A stretch of 58,654 bases of DNA from a virus: positions 1 to 58,654 of the IMG/VR virus record IMGVR_UViG_3300043775_001123; one strand, given 5' to 3'. The number at the start of each line of letters is the position of its first letter. Position 1 is the stretch's first letter. Below are positions 8,031-15,333 of this stretch, in pieces. A model generated the notes under the pieces. The model was not told the DNA's origin, searched no databases, and was given only the letters and a program-made list of their open reading frames with translations. The position numbers were made by a program, and so were the translations under genes.

Positions 8031-9833
8031 TTAAAATGGTATTACATCATCTATGCTTGGTTTATCAAACGCATCTGATGGGTTAATAATTGGTAATGTT
8101 TTTTCTTCTAATTCGTATTCTATAGGTTCATTGTTATCAATAAGGCAATGAGTAGGATATTCAGTACCTCTCTCGTAATATCTACCAGAAGGAATGTGAT
8201 ATTCAAAGTCAGCAATACCTCCTATCTCTCCTTGAAAGCTCATCTTAGTCTTTAGGTTTGTAAATGTGGTGTAATCTTCACAAACACCATTACCAAAGTT
8301 TCTGTATATGCAATAACCATCGTGTGTTTGGTTTCTAAAATCAGCAGACCCACTTACATCATAAAGAGTTGGAGATTCGTAAACTCCTGATTCATTTTTC
8401 TTCATCTTTGTTGGATGTGCAATTAAGAATATCATTACGTTATTCATTTGAGCAAATGTTGTTAGCTTTGTTAATACTTCGTTTATTTGTTCTAATCTAT
8501 TACCTCCTTTGTCAAACTCAAGTTTATTAAAGGCGTCAATCACAAATATATCTATACCATAACAAAACATCTGTTCTTTAAATCTTTCTAATAACCAACT
8601 CCAAGTAGGAGAACTACTATTATCTGGAGCTGTTAAATAAATTTTATCATTAGCCCACTCGTGATATCTATCTATTTCTTTCTTAGTTATTCTTGGTACT
8701 CCATCGTAATCTCTAAAGAAATTTTTACCATAAACCTTTTGAATGAATGTAGCGTGATGTAAGCTAAATGGGTGATGTTCTGGAGAATAAAATGAAGCCT
8801 TCATATTATAATCAGATATTAGGTTTAATACATACCATTCTGTAAAGTTTGACTTTCCGTGAGAAGGTATACCTGTTCCAACAATTAAGTGACCTCTCAT
8901 AACTGAAAAAACATTCTTTAAGTTACCAAAAGACCTATGTTTAGGGTATATAGTATCAGGAAAACCGTTATCGTACAAGTCATTAATATCTAAAATTAAA
9001 TCATTTACAAGGTGAGTTCCAGCTACAGGATATGAAGTTCTATTTCCCAACGACTGCAATAGGCAACCATTAATTAAATCTTCATTAGCATCCTTACCTT
9101 TAAAGTTAATCCTTTCACATCTCCATCTACCTAATCTTTGAGCTATTTTTTCAGCAAGATCATTTCCTTTGTCGTCATTATCAGTTGCAATATAAAACTT
9201 AGTTATATTTTTTAAATACTTTTCAGAGTTTAACCAATACTTATCATTATCATTAGCTCCATTTGGAACTGATATAACATTTTTAATTCCAACCTGATGA
9301 ACAGCTAAAACATCGAACTCTCCTTCAACTATGTAACACTCAGTTTCATTTATAACCGAATTGATGTTATAAAATATTGATTTACCATTAGATGACTGAG
9401 TAAAGAATTTATCAGATGTTCTATATTTTTTATTTACAACAATATCGCCTTCAAAATAATTAAATACAATATTTAATCTGTTTTTATTTACACCTGGTTG
9501 AAAGTAATTTTCTTCACTTAAACCTAATTCATTAGCTGTTTTTTGTGATATACCTCTTGATTCCAAGAATTTAACTATTCCTTCAGATAGGTTTGTGTAA
9601 TTAATCCAATCTTGAGATGGTATCGTATATGAATTGTCAATTACCTTACTTTGGTTTTCTCTAAATGTTAAAGATTCGCATCTAAAACATTTACCAAAAC
9701 CATCTTTATGGTCAACTTGTATTGGTCTATCTCCTTTTCTTTCTTTAGAAGAATCACATACAGGGCATTTTACTTTTTCTTTTCCAGAGCTTTTTTTAAA
9801 CTCTAATGAATCCCATTGTATAAATCTATTCAT
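8031..9833 (-). CDS. Toprim primase-DnaB-type helicase, 600 aa
   Basis: Domains in order: N-terminal zinc finger with CPVC (23-26) and CFRC (49-52); Toprim catalytic region with VEGEFDVLAV (~168) and YIATDNDDKGND; then a RecA-like hexameric helicase with Walker A GIPSHGKSNF (~317), Walker B IFVIDAF (~424) and MIFLIAHPTK (~460). This is the T7 gp4-like arrangement: it unwinds the fork and makes RNA primers. Its presence shows the phage runs its own fork, but no phage DNA polymerase is found in the window. It is followed by the methyltransferase gene with a 3-nt gap. Confidence 0.93.
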   Translation of the reverse strand: MNRFIQWDSLEFKKSSGKEKVKCPVCDSSKERKGDRPIQVDHKDGFGKCFRCESLTFRENQSKVIDNSYTIPSQDWINYTNLSEGIVKFLESRGISQKTANELGLSEENYFQPGVNKNRLNIVFNYFEGDIVVNKKYRTSDKFFTQSSNGKSIFYNINSVINETECYIVEGEFDVLAVHQVGIKNVISVPNGANDNDKYWLNSEKYLKNITKFYIATDNDDKGNDLAEKIAQRLGRWRCERINFKGKDANEDLINGCLLQSLGNRTSYPVAGTHLVNDLILDINDLYDNGFPDTIYPKHRSFGNLKNVFSVMRGHLIVGTGIPSHGKSNFTEWYVLNLISDYNMKASFYSPEHHPFSLHHATFIQKVYGKNFFRDYDGVPRITKKEIDRYHEWANDKIYLTAPDNSSSPTWSWLLERFKEQMFCYGIDIFVIDAFNKLEFDKGGNRLEQINEVLTKLTTFAQMNNVMIFLIAHPTKMKKNESGVYESPTLYDVSGSADFRNQTHDGYCIYRNFGNGVCEDYTTFTNLKTKMSFQGEIGGIADFEYHIPSGRYYERGTEYPTHCLIDNNEPIEYELEEKTLPIINPSDAFDKPSIDDVIPF

Positions 9834-9835
9834 AA

Positions 9836-10498
9836 TTAAAATGGTGTTTTCATTCTTAATTTTCCATCTTCACCTCTATATACATTTGATGGTATCCTCT
9901 CTTTAAGTTTGTCTTTAATTTTATTTTCTTCTTTAAACCAAACAGATTGCATTTTTTGTTTCCAATTATTTACTTGTTTACCTGTACTATCTTTCCAATT
10001 AGCAACATCGTAATAATTAAAAGCTTTCTCTCCAGAGTCAGAAGTATAACCATTTAATATAAAATATTCTTTAACATCAAAAACAGTGGGCGGAACAAAT
10101 TTATTTGTTCTTGGTGTTTTTTTAATATTATTTATTACACTATCATTTACACTTACATTATCATTTACACTTACACTTACACTATCAGTTGAATTTCGTG
10201 TCTTTTCGTTTAACGAATTTGAACGGTCGTTGATTTTCGTTGCTCTAATTTCAGCACTCCTTTTACCTGCTAACTTTCGTTGTTCTAATTGAGACTCCCA
10301 TTTATCTAAATCTCTCTTTAAAGTGTGCTTAATATTTGCAAATACAGCATTGATAACATAGTCATCTGTTTGTGGGTTTTCGTCATTAACATAAGAGAAT
10401 ATATGTTTTATTAATTTACCAGCTACTTCATCAGGAAGATTATCAAATGTTTCTTTCCAGTCGGCATAAGCTATAAATGATTTTTTATTTTCTGCCAT
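9836..10498 (-). CDS. Replication-associated DUF6291/DnaD-like protein, 221 aa
   Basis: Starts at MAENKKSFIAYADWKETF. The N-terminal ~85 residues (LPDEVAGKLIKHIFSYVND, VFANIKHTLKRDLDKWE) match the pattern of phage DUF6291-type proteins placed before helicases. A low-complexity Ser/Val/Asn linker follows (SVSVSVNDNVSVND), then a C-terminal domain with WKDSTGKQVNNWKQKM like DnaD/replisome-organiser tails. The probable job is helicase loading or origin recognition, given the 2-nt spacing to the primase-helicase. The ATG at 10498 is preferred to one 24 nt upstream because it lies inside the GATTATGG junction with the previous gene's end. Confidence 0.65.
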   Translation of the reverse strand: MAENKKSFIAYADWKETFDNLPDEVAGKLIKHIFSYVNDENPQTDDYVINAVFANIKHTLKRDLDKWESQLEQRKLAGKRSAEIRATKINDRSNSLNEKTRNSTDSVSVSVNDNVSVNDSVINNIKKTPRTNKFVPPTVFDVKEYFILNGYTSDSGEKAFNYYDVANWKDSTGKQVNNWKQKMQSVWFKEENKIKDKLKERIPSNVYRGEDGKLRMKTPF

Positions 10499-10730
10499 AA
10501 TCACCATCTTTAATGTTAACAATAAATTTTTGAACTGAATCTACTATAGCATCGTTTATATCATAAAAACTTTCTAAACCTGATATATCATCTCTATCGC
10601 TTGGCGTTCCAAACATAAATGAATAGCAAGTTGTAAATGTTAAAATTGTAAAGTGTCCTCCGAAATAATCGTCAGCAATTCCTTGAATTAATTTTTGGTT
10701 TGATTCTGAAATTTTAAATGGTTTCTTCAT
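10485..10730 (-). CDS. Hypothetical protein, 81 aa
   Basis: Unrecognised. Starts MKKPFKISES and includes an aromatic-rich segment (DYFGGHFTILTFTTCYSFMF). Its end overlaps the start of the DUF6291-like gene by 14 nt. It is the first coding gene after the structured-RNA block, so it may be expressed by read-through of the RNA promoters at 10872 and 11206. Confidence 0.6.
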   Translation of the reverse strand: MKKPFKISESNQKLIQGIADDYFGGHFTILTFTTCYSFMFGTPSDRDDISGLESFYDINDAIVDSVQKFIVNIKDGDYGRK

Positions 10731-10790
10731 TTTGCTTATATTTTAATTATTAAAAACAAAAAATCCCAACAAGAATGGCAGGACAAAAGT

Positions 10791-10857
10791 GTGAGATGTG
10801 CCAATCCAGTTAGGATTATTTATTATATTTTCAGTATGTCTGTTATACGCATCTCAC
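10791..10857 (-). ncRNA. 67-nt structured RNA closed by an 8-bp stem
   Basis: The ends pair perfectly (GTGAGATG with CATCTCAC). Inside are two hairpins: AATCC/GGATT with a 5-nt loop and GTAT/ATAC with a 7-nt loop, giving a three-way-junction, tRNA-sized fold. It lacks a TTCGAAT T-loop and is not a normal tRNA. The strand comes from a good TAnnTTTG promoter 15 nt upstream on the minus strand. A GC-containing segment with a T-run follows on the minus strand (10752-10785) and may end the transcript. Function unknown. Confidence 0.45.
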
Positions 10858-10871
10858 CTCGAATAACACCG

Positions 10872-10879
10872 CAAAGATA
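10872..10879 (-). promoter_or_regulatory. TAnnTTTG promoter for the structured RNA
   Basis: Minus-strand TATCTTTG located so that transcription would begin just before the 8-bp stem of the RNA at 10791-10857. It lies in a gap without coding sequence, so its target is the RNA and the genes beyond it. Confidence 0.55.
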
Positions 10880-10925
10880 CAAAATTATTTAATACGTTTC
10901 AAAGTTAAAGTTATTAACAAAAGCC

Positions 10926-11005
10926 TGTCTCTCCAGACTGTCAATCATATTGTGATTTGTAGCCTATTATGAGAATTATTCCTACCGCCTAAGACTACAG
11001 AGACA
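10926..11005 (-). ncRNA. 80-nt structured, tRNA-sized RNA
   Basis: The two ends form a perfect 7-bp stem (TGTCTCT/AGAGACA) 80 nt apart, the acceptor-stem spacing of a tRNA. The minus-strand reading contains a 5-bp hairpin (AATCA/TGATT), but no canonical T-loop or D-loop GG is visible. It is probably co-transcribed with the tRNA-like gene immediately upstream on the minus strand. A 6-bp hairpin (CTTTAG/CTAAAG, 11025-11043) separates the two. Strand and function are inferred. Confidence 0.35.
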
Positions 11006-11071
11006 CGACCATCACAACCATCTACTTTAGAGATTTGCTAAAGATTTCCTACTAAGTGGTAGTTTTTTAGG

Positions 11072-11196
11072 TCAGGTGAAAGGATTCGAACCTTTAATTT
11101 AATGTATCCAGTAGATACGAGCGTCTGACCAAGTCATAATAGGAATTAAACACCTTAACGATTTAACTCACATTATAAGCATTCCGCCACACCTGA
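11072..11196 (-). tRNA. tRNA-like gene with a 49-nt hairpin inserted in the D-loop
   Basis: Read on the minus strand: perfect 7-bp acceptor (TCAGGTG/CACCTGA), a canonical T-arm AAAGG-TTCGAAT-CCTTT, and a D-arm split by an insertion: GGCGGAAT ... TTGGTCAGACGC. Removing 49 nt joins the halves to GGCGGAATTGGTCAGACGC, a Leu-type D-arm, and leaves exactly 76 nt. The insert folds on itself (TTATAAT with ATTATGA, then TTAAA/TTTAA). The best anticodon arm is CGTAT-CTACTGG-ATACA, with one mismatch, giving an unusual tentative anticodon ACU. CCA is not encoded. Identity and functionality are uncertain; it may be a decoy or a degenerate tRNA. Confidence 0.55.
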
Positions 11197-11205
11197 CTTG
11201 AATTA

Positions 11206-11213
11206 CAAATGTA
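11206..11213 (-). promoter_or_regulatory. TAnnTTTG promoter for the tRNA-like gene
   Basis: Minus-strand TACATTTG ending 10 nt before the first base of the acceptor stem, so the transcript would start almost at the mature 5' end. Confidence 0.5.
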
Positions 11214-11235
11214 AACAAATTTGTTTACACTCCAG

Positions 11236-11388
11236 TTAATAATTCTGTAAATCTTCTATATCAGGTTCATATTCAAATTCATCCTCTTCATCATCTACAA
11301 AATCACAATGTTCCATACATCCTGGACATAAATCTATTTCCGATGCGTACTCACTATAAGCACCACAGCAATTACTAACTAATCCCAT
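11236..11388 (-). CDS. Acidic zinc-ribbon microprotein, 50 aa
   Basis: Starts MGLVSNCCGAYSEYA and contains a second pair CPGC with a following EHC, a likely zinc-binding knuckle. The C-terminal half is strongly acidic (DDEEDEFEYEPDIEDL). The MG..SNCCGA start is a recurring small phage protein type of unknown role. It lies 2 nt downstream of the MazG-like gene. Confidence 0.6.
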   Translation of the reverse strand: MGLVSNCCGAYSEYASEIDLCPGCMEHCDFVDDEEDEFEYEPDIEDLQNY

Positions 11389-11390
11389 AT

Positions 11391-11936
11391 CTATTTGTTT
11401 TTAAGTTCTTTAATCTTCTGCAAATACAAAATTGCATCCATCAATTCTTCTTGTAGATGGTTATAAAAATCATCTGTATTGTTTTCAGCAAGGGTTGTAC
11501 CATACTTTTCAATACCTACACGACTTCTTTGTAGAAACTTATCTATGACACTATTTACTATAGGATCAATTTTCACATACTCATCTTTGTAAGGCACAAC
11601 CTCTGGTTCATTAACCTTAACATCTAAAGCTTCATCTAAGAAGAATGGGTTACTATTTAATGCTTTTGAAGACAATCCATTCATACAAGCATCTTCATTT
11701 AGTTGATTTAACTTATACAAAATAGGGTTTTCTTCTTTAAGTCTTTCTAACAATGAGTTTTCAGCCTCAATAAATTTTCCATCATAAACCAATATCCAAT
11801 AATCTAAACCCTCTGTTGCGTCAGACCAATCGAAAGCATTCATAATTGTTTTAGGTTTATATCCACACCTCCATTGCTTCTTAATATTAATCTTAGCTCT
11901 CTTCTTAATTACGCTTGGTAAATTCTTAATCTTCAT
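11391..11936 (-). CDS. MazG-like NTP pyrophosphohydrolase with an extra N-terminal region, 181 aa
   Basis: The C-terminal ~60 residues (SRVGIEKYGTTL, then FYNHLQEELMDAILYLQKI) carry the EExxD-type acidic helix of small MazG-like all-alpha NTP pyrophosphatases. The N-terminal ~115 residues are of no recognised family; they are basic at first (KKRAKINIKKQWRCGYKPK) and then contain a WSDATEGLDYWILV segment. Likely to remove selected (d)NTPs, either to protect phage-specific nucleotides or to lower alarmones. Confidence 0.65.
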   Translation of the reverse strand: MKIKNLPSVIKKRAKINIKKQWRCGYKPKTIMNAFDWSDATEGLDYWILVYDGKFIEAENSLLERLKEENPILYKLNQLNEDACMNGLSSKALNSNPFFLDEALDVKVNEPEVVPYKDEYVKIDPIVNSVIDKFLQRSRVGIEKYGTTLAENNTDDFYNHLQEELMDAILYLQKIKELKNK

Positions 11937-11987
11937 CTTATTATATAAATTATAGTTAATATTATTATTATTGGCGGTATTATAACC

Positions 11988-12296
11988 CTAAGAAACCTTC
12001 GCAAATCCATAGTAATCTGCTGTTTGTCTGTATAGATTAAATATTTCCTCTTCTGCCTCATTTTGAGTTGAGTAAACTACCCTATTAATTGGTGTATCTT
12101 TCTTGCTTACATCAATTCTTTTATATGTAATTGTATGTTTAAGTGCTTGTTGCTTGTCATCTAGGTTATACTTTACAACATTAAAACCACCAATACATTT
12201 CTCTACAGCAAAGGCAATGTTTGCATTTTTAATTACCTCGTGTACATTTACCATATCCATCTCGCTTGGGTAGTAATCTTTTCTTTTTTTATTCAT
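11988..12296 (-). CDS. Hypothetical protein, 102 aa
   Basis: Unrecognised, mixed alpha/beta, starting MNKKRKDYYPSEMD. Its start overlaps the end of the methyltransferase-like gene by 4 nt. The 51-nt gap after it (11937-11987) shows no clear terminator. Confidence 0.6.
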   Translation of the reverse strand: MNKKRKDYYPSEMDMVNVHEVIKNANIAFAVEKCIGGFNVVKYNLDDKQQALKHTITYKRIDVSKKDTPINRVVYSTQNEAEEEIFNLYRQTADYYGFAKVS

Positions 12297-12958
12297 AATT
12301 TAACGCTTTTTATTATTTCTTCACACAATTGTTGAGGTATTTTAGATCTATCATAACTACACTTTCTACCTTGTGTGCCTGTTTTTGACCCCCTTCTTGA
12401 ACTTTCGTGATGACAATGTTTATCAATTATATTACCTTCTTTGTCATACTTATAATTATGGCACTCTTCTCTTGGAGTCCAATTGTTTGAATTAGTCCAT
12501 ATATCTGTTGGTTTGGCTCTATCGTCACCATATTTGCAATACCATACAGTGTGTCTATTAAAATCCCTCATCCAATCCATATGTCTTAAAACTCCTCTTG
12601 GATTTTCTATAAAGAAAATCATATTAGGATTAATAACCAACCATTCTTTTATTAAGTTAATCCAATGTTTGTTAACACTATCGCACTTAATAGCATAATC
12701 GCTTTTAGGTGATCTATCAATGTTTCTGTGTTTTGATACAGCCGCTATACTATAAGTTGTGCAGTCAGGAGATGCCCAAACAACATCAGGAGTAAATGGT
12801 ATGTCTTTTAAATTTAAGCAACCTATGTCTGCGACTAAGTCTATATTTTCATAAGGAGTCCAATCTACAGAAAACACTTCAATATTATTTTTTTCAGCCT
12901 CAATACCTATGCTTCTTGAACCAGCAAAAAGCTCTAATAGTTTTACTTTATTACTCAT
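12293..12958 (-). CDS. C5-cytosine methyltransferase-like protein with SPDC motif
   Basis: Begins MSNKVKLLELFAGSRS; LELFAGSRSIG is an AdoMet-binding motif I. Motif IV reads WASPDCTTYS with Cys66 in the catalytic position but Asp in place of the second Pro of the usual PPC/SPPC. Motif VI is IENPRG. The C-terminal part has a Cys/His/Arg-rich block (CHHESSRRG, GRKCSY). At 221 residues it is short for a C5 methyltransferase. It may methylate or otherwise modify cytosine. The ATG at 12958 is chosen because it overlaps the upstream stop by 8 nt. Confidence 0.8.
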   Translation of the reverse strand: MSNKVKLLELFAGSRSIGIEAEKNNIEVFSVDWTPYENIDLVADIGCLNLKDIPFTPDVVWASPDCTTYSIAAVSKHRNIDRSPKSDYAIKCDSVNKHWINLIKEWLVINPNMIFFIENPRGVLRHMDWMRDFNRHTVWYCKYGDDRAKPTDIWTNSNNWTPREECHNYKYDKEGNIIDKHCHHESSRRGSKTGTQGRKCSYDRSKIPQQLCEEIIKSVKL

Positions 12959-13664
12959 AATTTGCTTCTTGTAATTCAATTTTTACATTTAGATTATCTA
13001 ATAACTTAACCTGTACATAGTTCTTAATGAAATTCTTTTGCCATCTTGAACCATATACCTCTCTATATATTCTGCACGTAGCTATAAAGTGATTTTTAGA
13101 TTGATTTAAGGCACTTTCTGCTTTCTTTAGTCCTTTGCCTTTAACACCACTAATTGAGTCCGTAGAATCACCTTGAATCATTTGCTTCCAGAAGTTATAG
13201 TTAGCCTCACTTTCACTTATTTCTGTAACCTCTCCAAATCTATTGTAGTAGGTGTCAAATATTGTTATAGGAAATTGACGAAGGTCTTTATCCATACTTG
13301 CGATTAATACTTCTGTAAATGGATATTCTTCTTTACATTTATTCCACATAGATATTATTACATCATCTGTTTCATATCCACCAAGACCATAACCACTCCA
13401 ATTATTTGTGATGTATTCTTTTATCTCCTTGTAGAAGTTTGGTAATGGTTTTCCCTTACGACCAATCTTGTATGATGATACTATTTTCTTCCTGAAGTTA
13501 TTGTTGTATGGTTTTTCTATAAGTACCATATAGTGTGATGCTCCAGATGTAGATACAATATTTGATATTGCAGTATCTACCTTGTCGTAAGCTTGCTCTA
13601 CTTCTTCGCAGTTTGAACCTATGTAGCACATCGAATCTGCGTCTATAATTATAATCTTCTCCAT
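12951..13664 (-). CDS. FEN-family 5'-3' exonuclease / RNase H-like
   Basis: A 237-residue protein with the acidic residues of the FEN/T4 RNase H family: IIIDADS (D8, D10), GYETDDVI (98-103), ASMDKDLRQ (122-130) and GDSTDSISGVKGKG (165-178), the last being the helix-two-turn-helix DNA-binding motif. It removes RNA primers or resects 5' ends, providing 3' tails for the ERF annealase encoded just upstream. A terminator hairpin lies between this gene and the ERF gene. Confidence 0.88.
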   Translation of the reverse strand: MEKIIIIDADSMCYIGSNCEEVEQAYDKVDTAISNIVSTSGASHYMVLIEKPYNNNFRKKIVSSYKIGRKGKPLPNFYKEIKEYITNNWSGYGLGGYETDDVIISMWNKCKEEYPFTEVLIASMDKDLRQFPITIFDTYYNRFGEVTEISESEANYNFWKQMIQGDSTDSISGVKGKGLKKAESALNQSKNHFIATCRIYREVYGSRWQKNFIKNYVQVKLLDNLNVKIELQEANYE

Positions 13665-13669
13665 AATTT

Positions 13670-13690
13670 AAAAAGGGCTAATTAAAGCCC
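13670..13690 (-). terminator. Rho-independent terminator after the ERF gene
   Basis: On the minus strand GGGCT-TTAATT-AGCCC is followed by TTTTT. It overlaps the ERF stop codon and lies directly before the exonuclease start, so it probably lets only part of the transcripts continue. Confidence 0.7.
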
Positions 13691-14266
13691 TAGTTCTTTT
13701 CGTTGTTCTACAGTTAACTCATACTTCTCATTAAGAATCTTAATTGTTCCTTCTTTATCTTTTGCTAACATTTCTTTTACCTTAGATAAGTCAGAGATTG
13801 TAGCCTTTGTTGAGTGCGATGTTTTTGTTTCTTTAGAAGGTTTAGAAACTTCTTTATCGTGTGTGTTATATCCATCAGCATCAATTGTGTCATCAATTGC
13901 AAATAAACCATTAGCGGCATACTTTCTTGCGTATGAAGAAGTTGATCCAGTTAATTGACTACTATCCATTCCCTTCTTATTTTCTTCCTCTCTAGCATAA
14001 CCTCTTACTGATAAACTATCATCTGCAAAATGAATTGTAGCCTCTGCCTCTACATACACCCTACCGCCTACTTCAACCATTGTATCTGAAAGTGTAAACG
14101 TACACCCAGTTTCTTTTAGAAGTGGTTTTACACCAGCTAATATACCTTCAAGGTTTCTGTATGAGTATTTACCAAACGAGTTGTATAAATTCTTTGGTGC
14201 GTTAAGAGTTGTTTGAATGTAATTTAACTTCTCTTGTAATGTTTCTGTTTTTTTTGTTGTTGCCAT
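13682..14266 (-). CDS. erf: ERF-family single-strand annealing protein
   Basis: A 194-residue protein starting MATTKKTETLQEKLNYIQ. The segment NLYNSFGKYSYRNLEGILAG is the ERF superfamily signature, and GSTSSYARKYAANGLFAIDD is the conserved end of the domain. ERF proteins coat single-stranded DNA and anneal complementary strands in phage recombination, often with a partner exonuclease and SSB, both of which flank it here. The C-terminal third is a Lys/Ser/Thr linker plus a short helical tail (DLSKVKEMLAKD). Confidence 0.9.
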   Translation of the reverse strand: MATTKKTETLQEKLNYIQTTLNAPKNLYNSFGKYSYRNLEGILAGVKPLLKETGCTFTLSDTMVEVGGRVYVEAEATIHFADDSLSVRGYAREEENKKGMDSSQLTGSTSSYARKYAANGLFAIDDTIDADGYNTHDKEVSKPSKETKTSHSTKATISDLSKVKEMLAKDKEGTIKILNEKYELTVEQRKELGL

Positions 14267-14280
14267 AATTAAATTAGATT

Positions 14281-14305
14281 AAAAAAGGCTACCGATATGA
14301 TAGCC
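14281..14305 (-). terminator. Rho-independent terminator after the SSB gene
   Basis: Minus-strand stem GGCTA/TAGCC around an internal loop, followed by TTTTTT. It lies between the SSB stop (14338) and the ERF start (14266). SSB may thus be made in larger amounts than the genes downstream. Confidence 0.7.
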
Positions 14306-14337
14306 TTGTGTAGTTGTGTGTTTTAATGAAAAGCTTT

Positions 14338-14622
14338 TTAGAATGGTAAATCATTATCTTTAGCTGGTGCAGATGCCTTACTTTGTGGTTTTGAATCATC
14401 ACTCCAAAGTTTTTTACCATTACCTAAGAAGTTACGAGATGCCTTAGCCTCACGATCCTCCTTACTTTGTGACTGCCATAAGGAAACATTGTTACCAAAT
14501 TTGTCATCTTCATCATTTACTGATAATGTAACATTAACATACTTACCACCATTTTTACCTTCGATGATTTGAGACTTGTCAATCTTTGTTAGGTCGATAC
14601 TAACTGCTAGCAATTGTGCCAT
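14338..14622 (-). CDS. ssb: Single-stranded DNA-binding protein, 94 aa
   Basis: Short OB-fold-like protein starting MAQLLAVSIDLTKIDKSQI, with a beta-strand segment GGKYVNVTLSVND and, after a Ser/Ala/Lys linker, the acidic C-terminal tip DNDLPF that SSBs use to dock partners. The tip is the strongest evidence. It protects single-stranded DNA at the fork and during ERF-mediated annealing. It has its own promoter (14682) and terminator (14281). Confidence 0.82.
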   Translation of the reverse strand: MAQLLAVSIDLTKIDKSQIIEGKNGGKYVNVTLSVNDEDDKFGNNVSLWQSQSKEDREAKASRNFLGNGKKLWSDDSKPQSKASAPAKDNDLPF

Positions 14623-14681
14623 AATAAAATAATTTATGTTTTGCCTACCTTGTTTTGCTCCTGTCGGCTATTGAACTTATG

Positions 14682-14689
14682 CAAATATA
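14682..14689 (-). promoter_or_regulatory. TAnnTTTG promoter for ssb/erf/exonuclease
   Basis: Minus-strand TATATTTG about 60 nt upstream of the SSB start, in a ~90-nt non-coding gap (14623-14715). The leader contains a GC-richer stretch (GCCGACAGGAGC) that could fold. Confidence 0.6.
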
Positions 14690-14715
14690 ACTATAATATT
14701 TTAATATACAAGTAA

Positions 14716-14883
14716 TTACTCTAAACTTTTTTGCATTTCTTGGTAATACCATTCCTCTCTGCCAAATGTTTCTTTAAGTGAATCAATTATCCTTTGTGTC
14801 TTGTGGAATAAATATATATTCTCTGTCTGCTCAGCTAAGTCAAGTATCTCTTGTAGTTCAGCTATTATTTGTGGTTTATTCAT
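14716..14883 (-). CDS. Hypothetical protein, 55 aa
   Basis: Helical small protein starting MNKPQIIAELQEIL. The ATG at 14883 overlaps the upstream stop by 8 nt and is preferred to an earlier ATG at 14922 that would overlap by 47 nt. Function unknown. Confidence 0.55.
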   Translation of the reverse strand: MNKPQIIAELQEILDLAEQTENIYLFHKTQRIIDSLKETFGREEWYYQEMQKSLE

Positions 14884-15106
14884 CTTTGTTAAATGTTTCG
14901 TTGTAGTATTGTTCTGCTTCAATTATATATTCATTTTTACTACAGGTATCCAACAAAGGAGCTGTTACTCTTGCCTCAATAATCTGTTGCTTTTCTATTT
15001 GTTTGGCTTGTTTAAAATATTCTCTCTTGTCAATATCATATAAAGCGCTTCTTGGAATCATTCTTTCCAATCTTTCGTATAACCATTCTGATGCTGTTTG
15101 TTTCAT
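14876..15106 (-). CDS. Hypothetical helical protein, 76 aa
   Basis: Unrecognised. Starts MKQTASEWLYERLE and is charged and helical throughout. The MKQTAxEWLxxxL start is a pattern I associate with many small phage proteins of unknown function. Confidence 0.6.
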   Translation of the reverse strand: MKQTASEWLYERLERMIPRSALYDIDKREYFKQAKQIEKQQIIEARVTAPLLDTCSKNEYIIEAEQYYNETFNKDE

Positions 15107-15117
15107 ATATTACTAAT

Positions 15118-15333
15118 TTAATCTCCAGAATCTACTCTATAAGTTACTTTAATTATTTCTCCATCAAGTTCTACATCAAATGAATGTTCGTGGTCGCATC
15201 TACCATTATCCGTTGACTTCCTTGTACCTGGTATTTCTATTTTACGCAACTCTTTGTATATATCACCCCACTTCTTATTCCATCCATTTGCATAACCTAA
15301 GTATATCTTTTTATCTTTTACTAATTCTTTCAT
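15118..15333 (-). CDS. Hypothetical protein, 71 aa
   Basis: Unrecognised. Basic N-terminal half and beta-rich acidic C-terminal half (HSFDVELDGEIIKVTYRVDSGD). It overlaps the upstream gene end by 23 nt. Confidence 0.55.
   Translation of the reverse strand: MKELVKDKKIYLGYANGWNKKWGDIYKELRKIEIPGTRKSTDNGRCDHEHSFDVELDGEIIKVTYRVDSGD

Noticed and set aside
10135-10188. CRISPR-like or minisatellite array
   Set aside because: Repeat units are 6-12 nt and in frame within a protein; no spacers.
11025-11043. Hairpin CTTTAG-N7-CTAAAG as an anticodon arm of another tRNA
   Set aside because: The 7-nt loop lacks U33 in either orientation and no flanking D- or T-arm fits.
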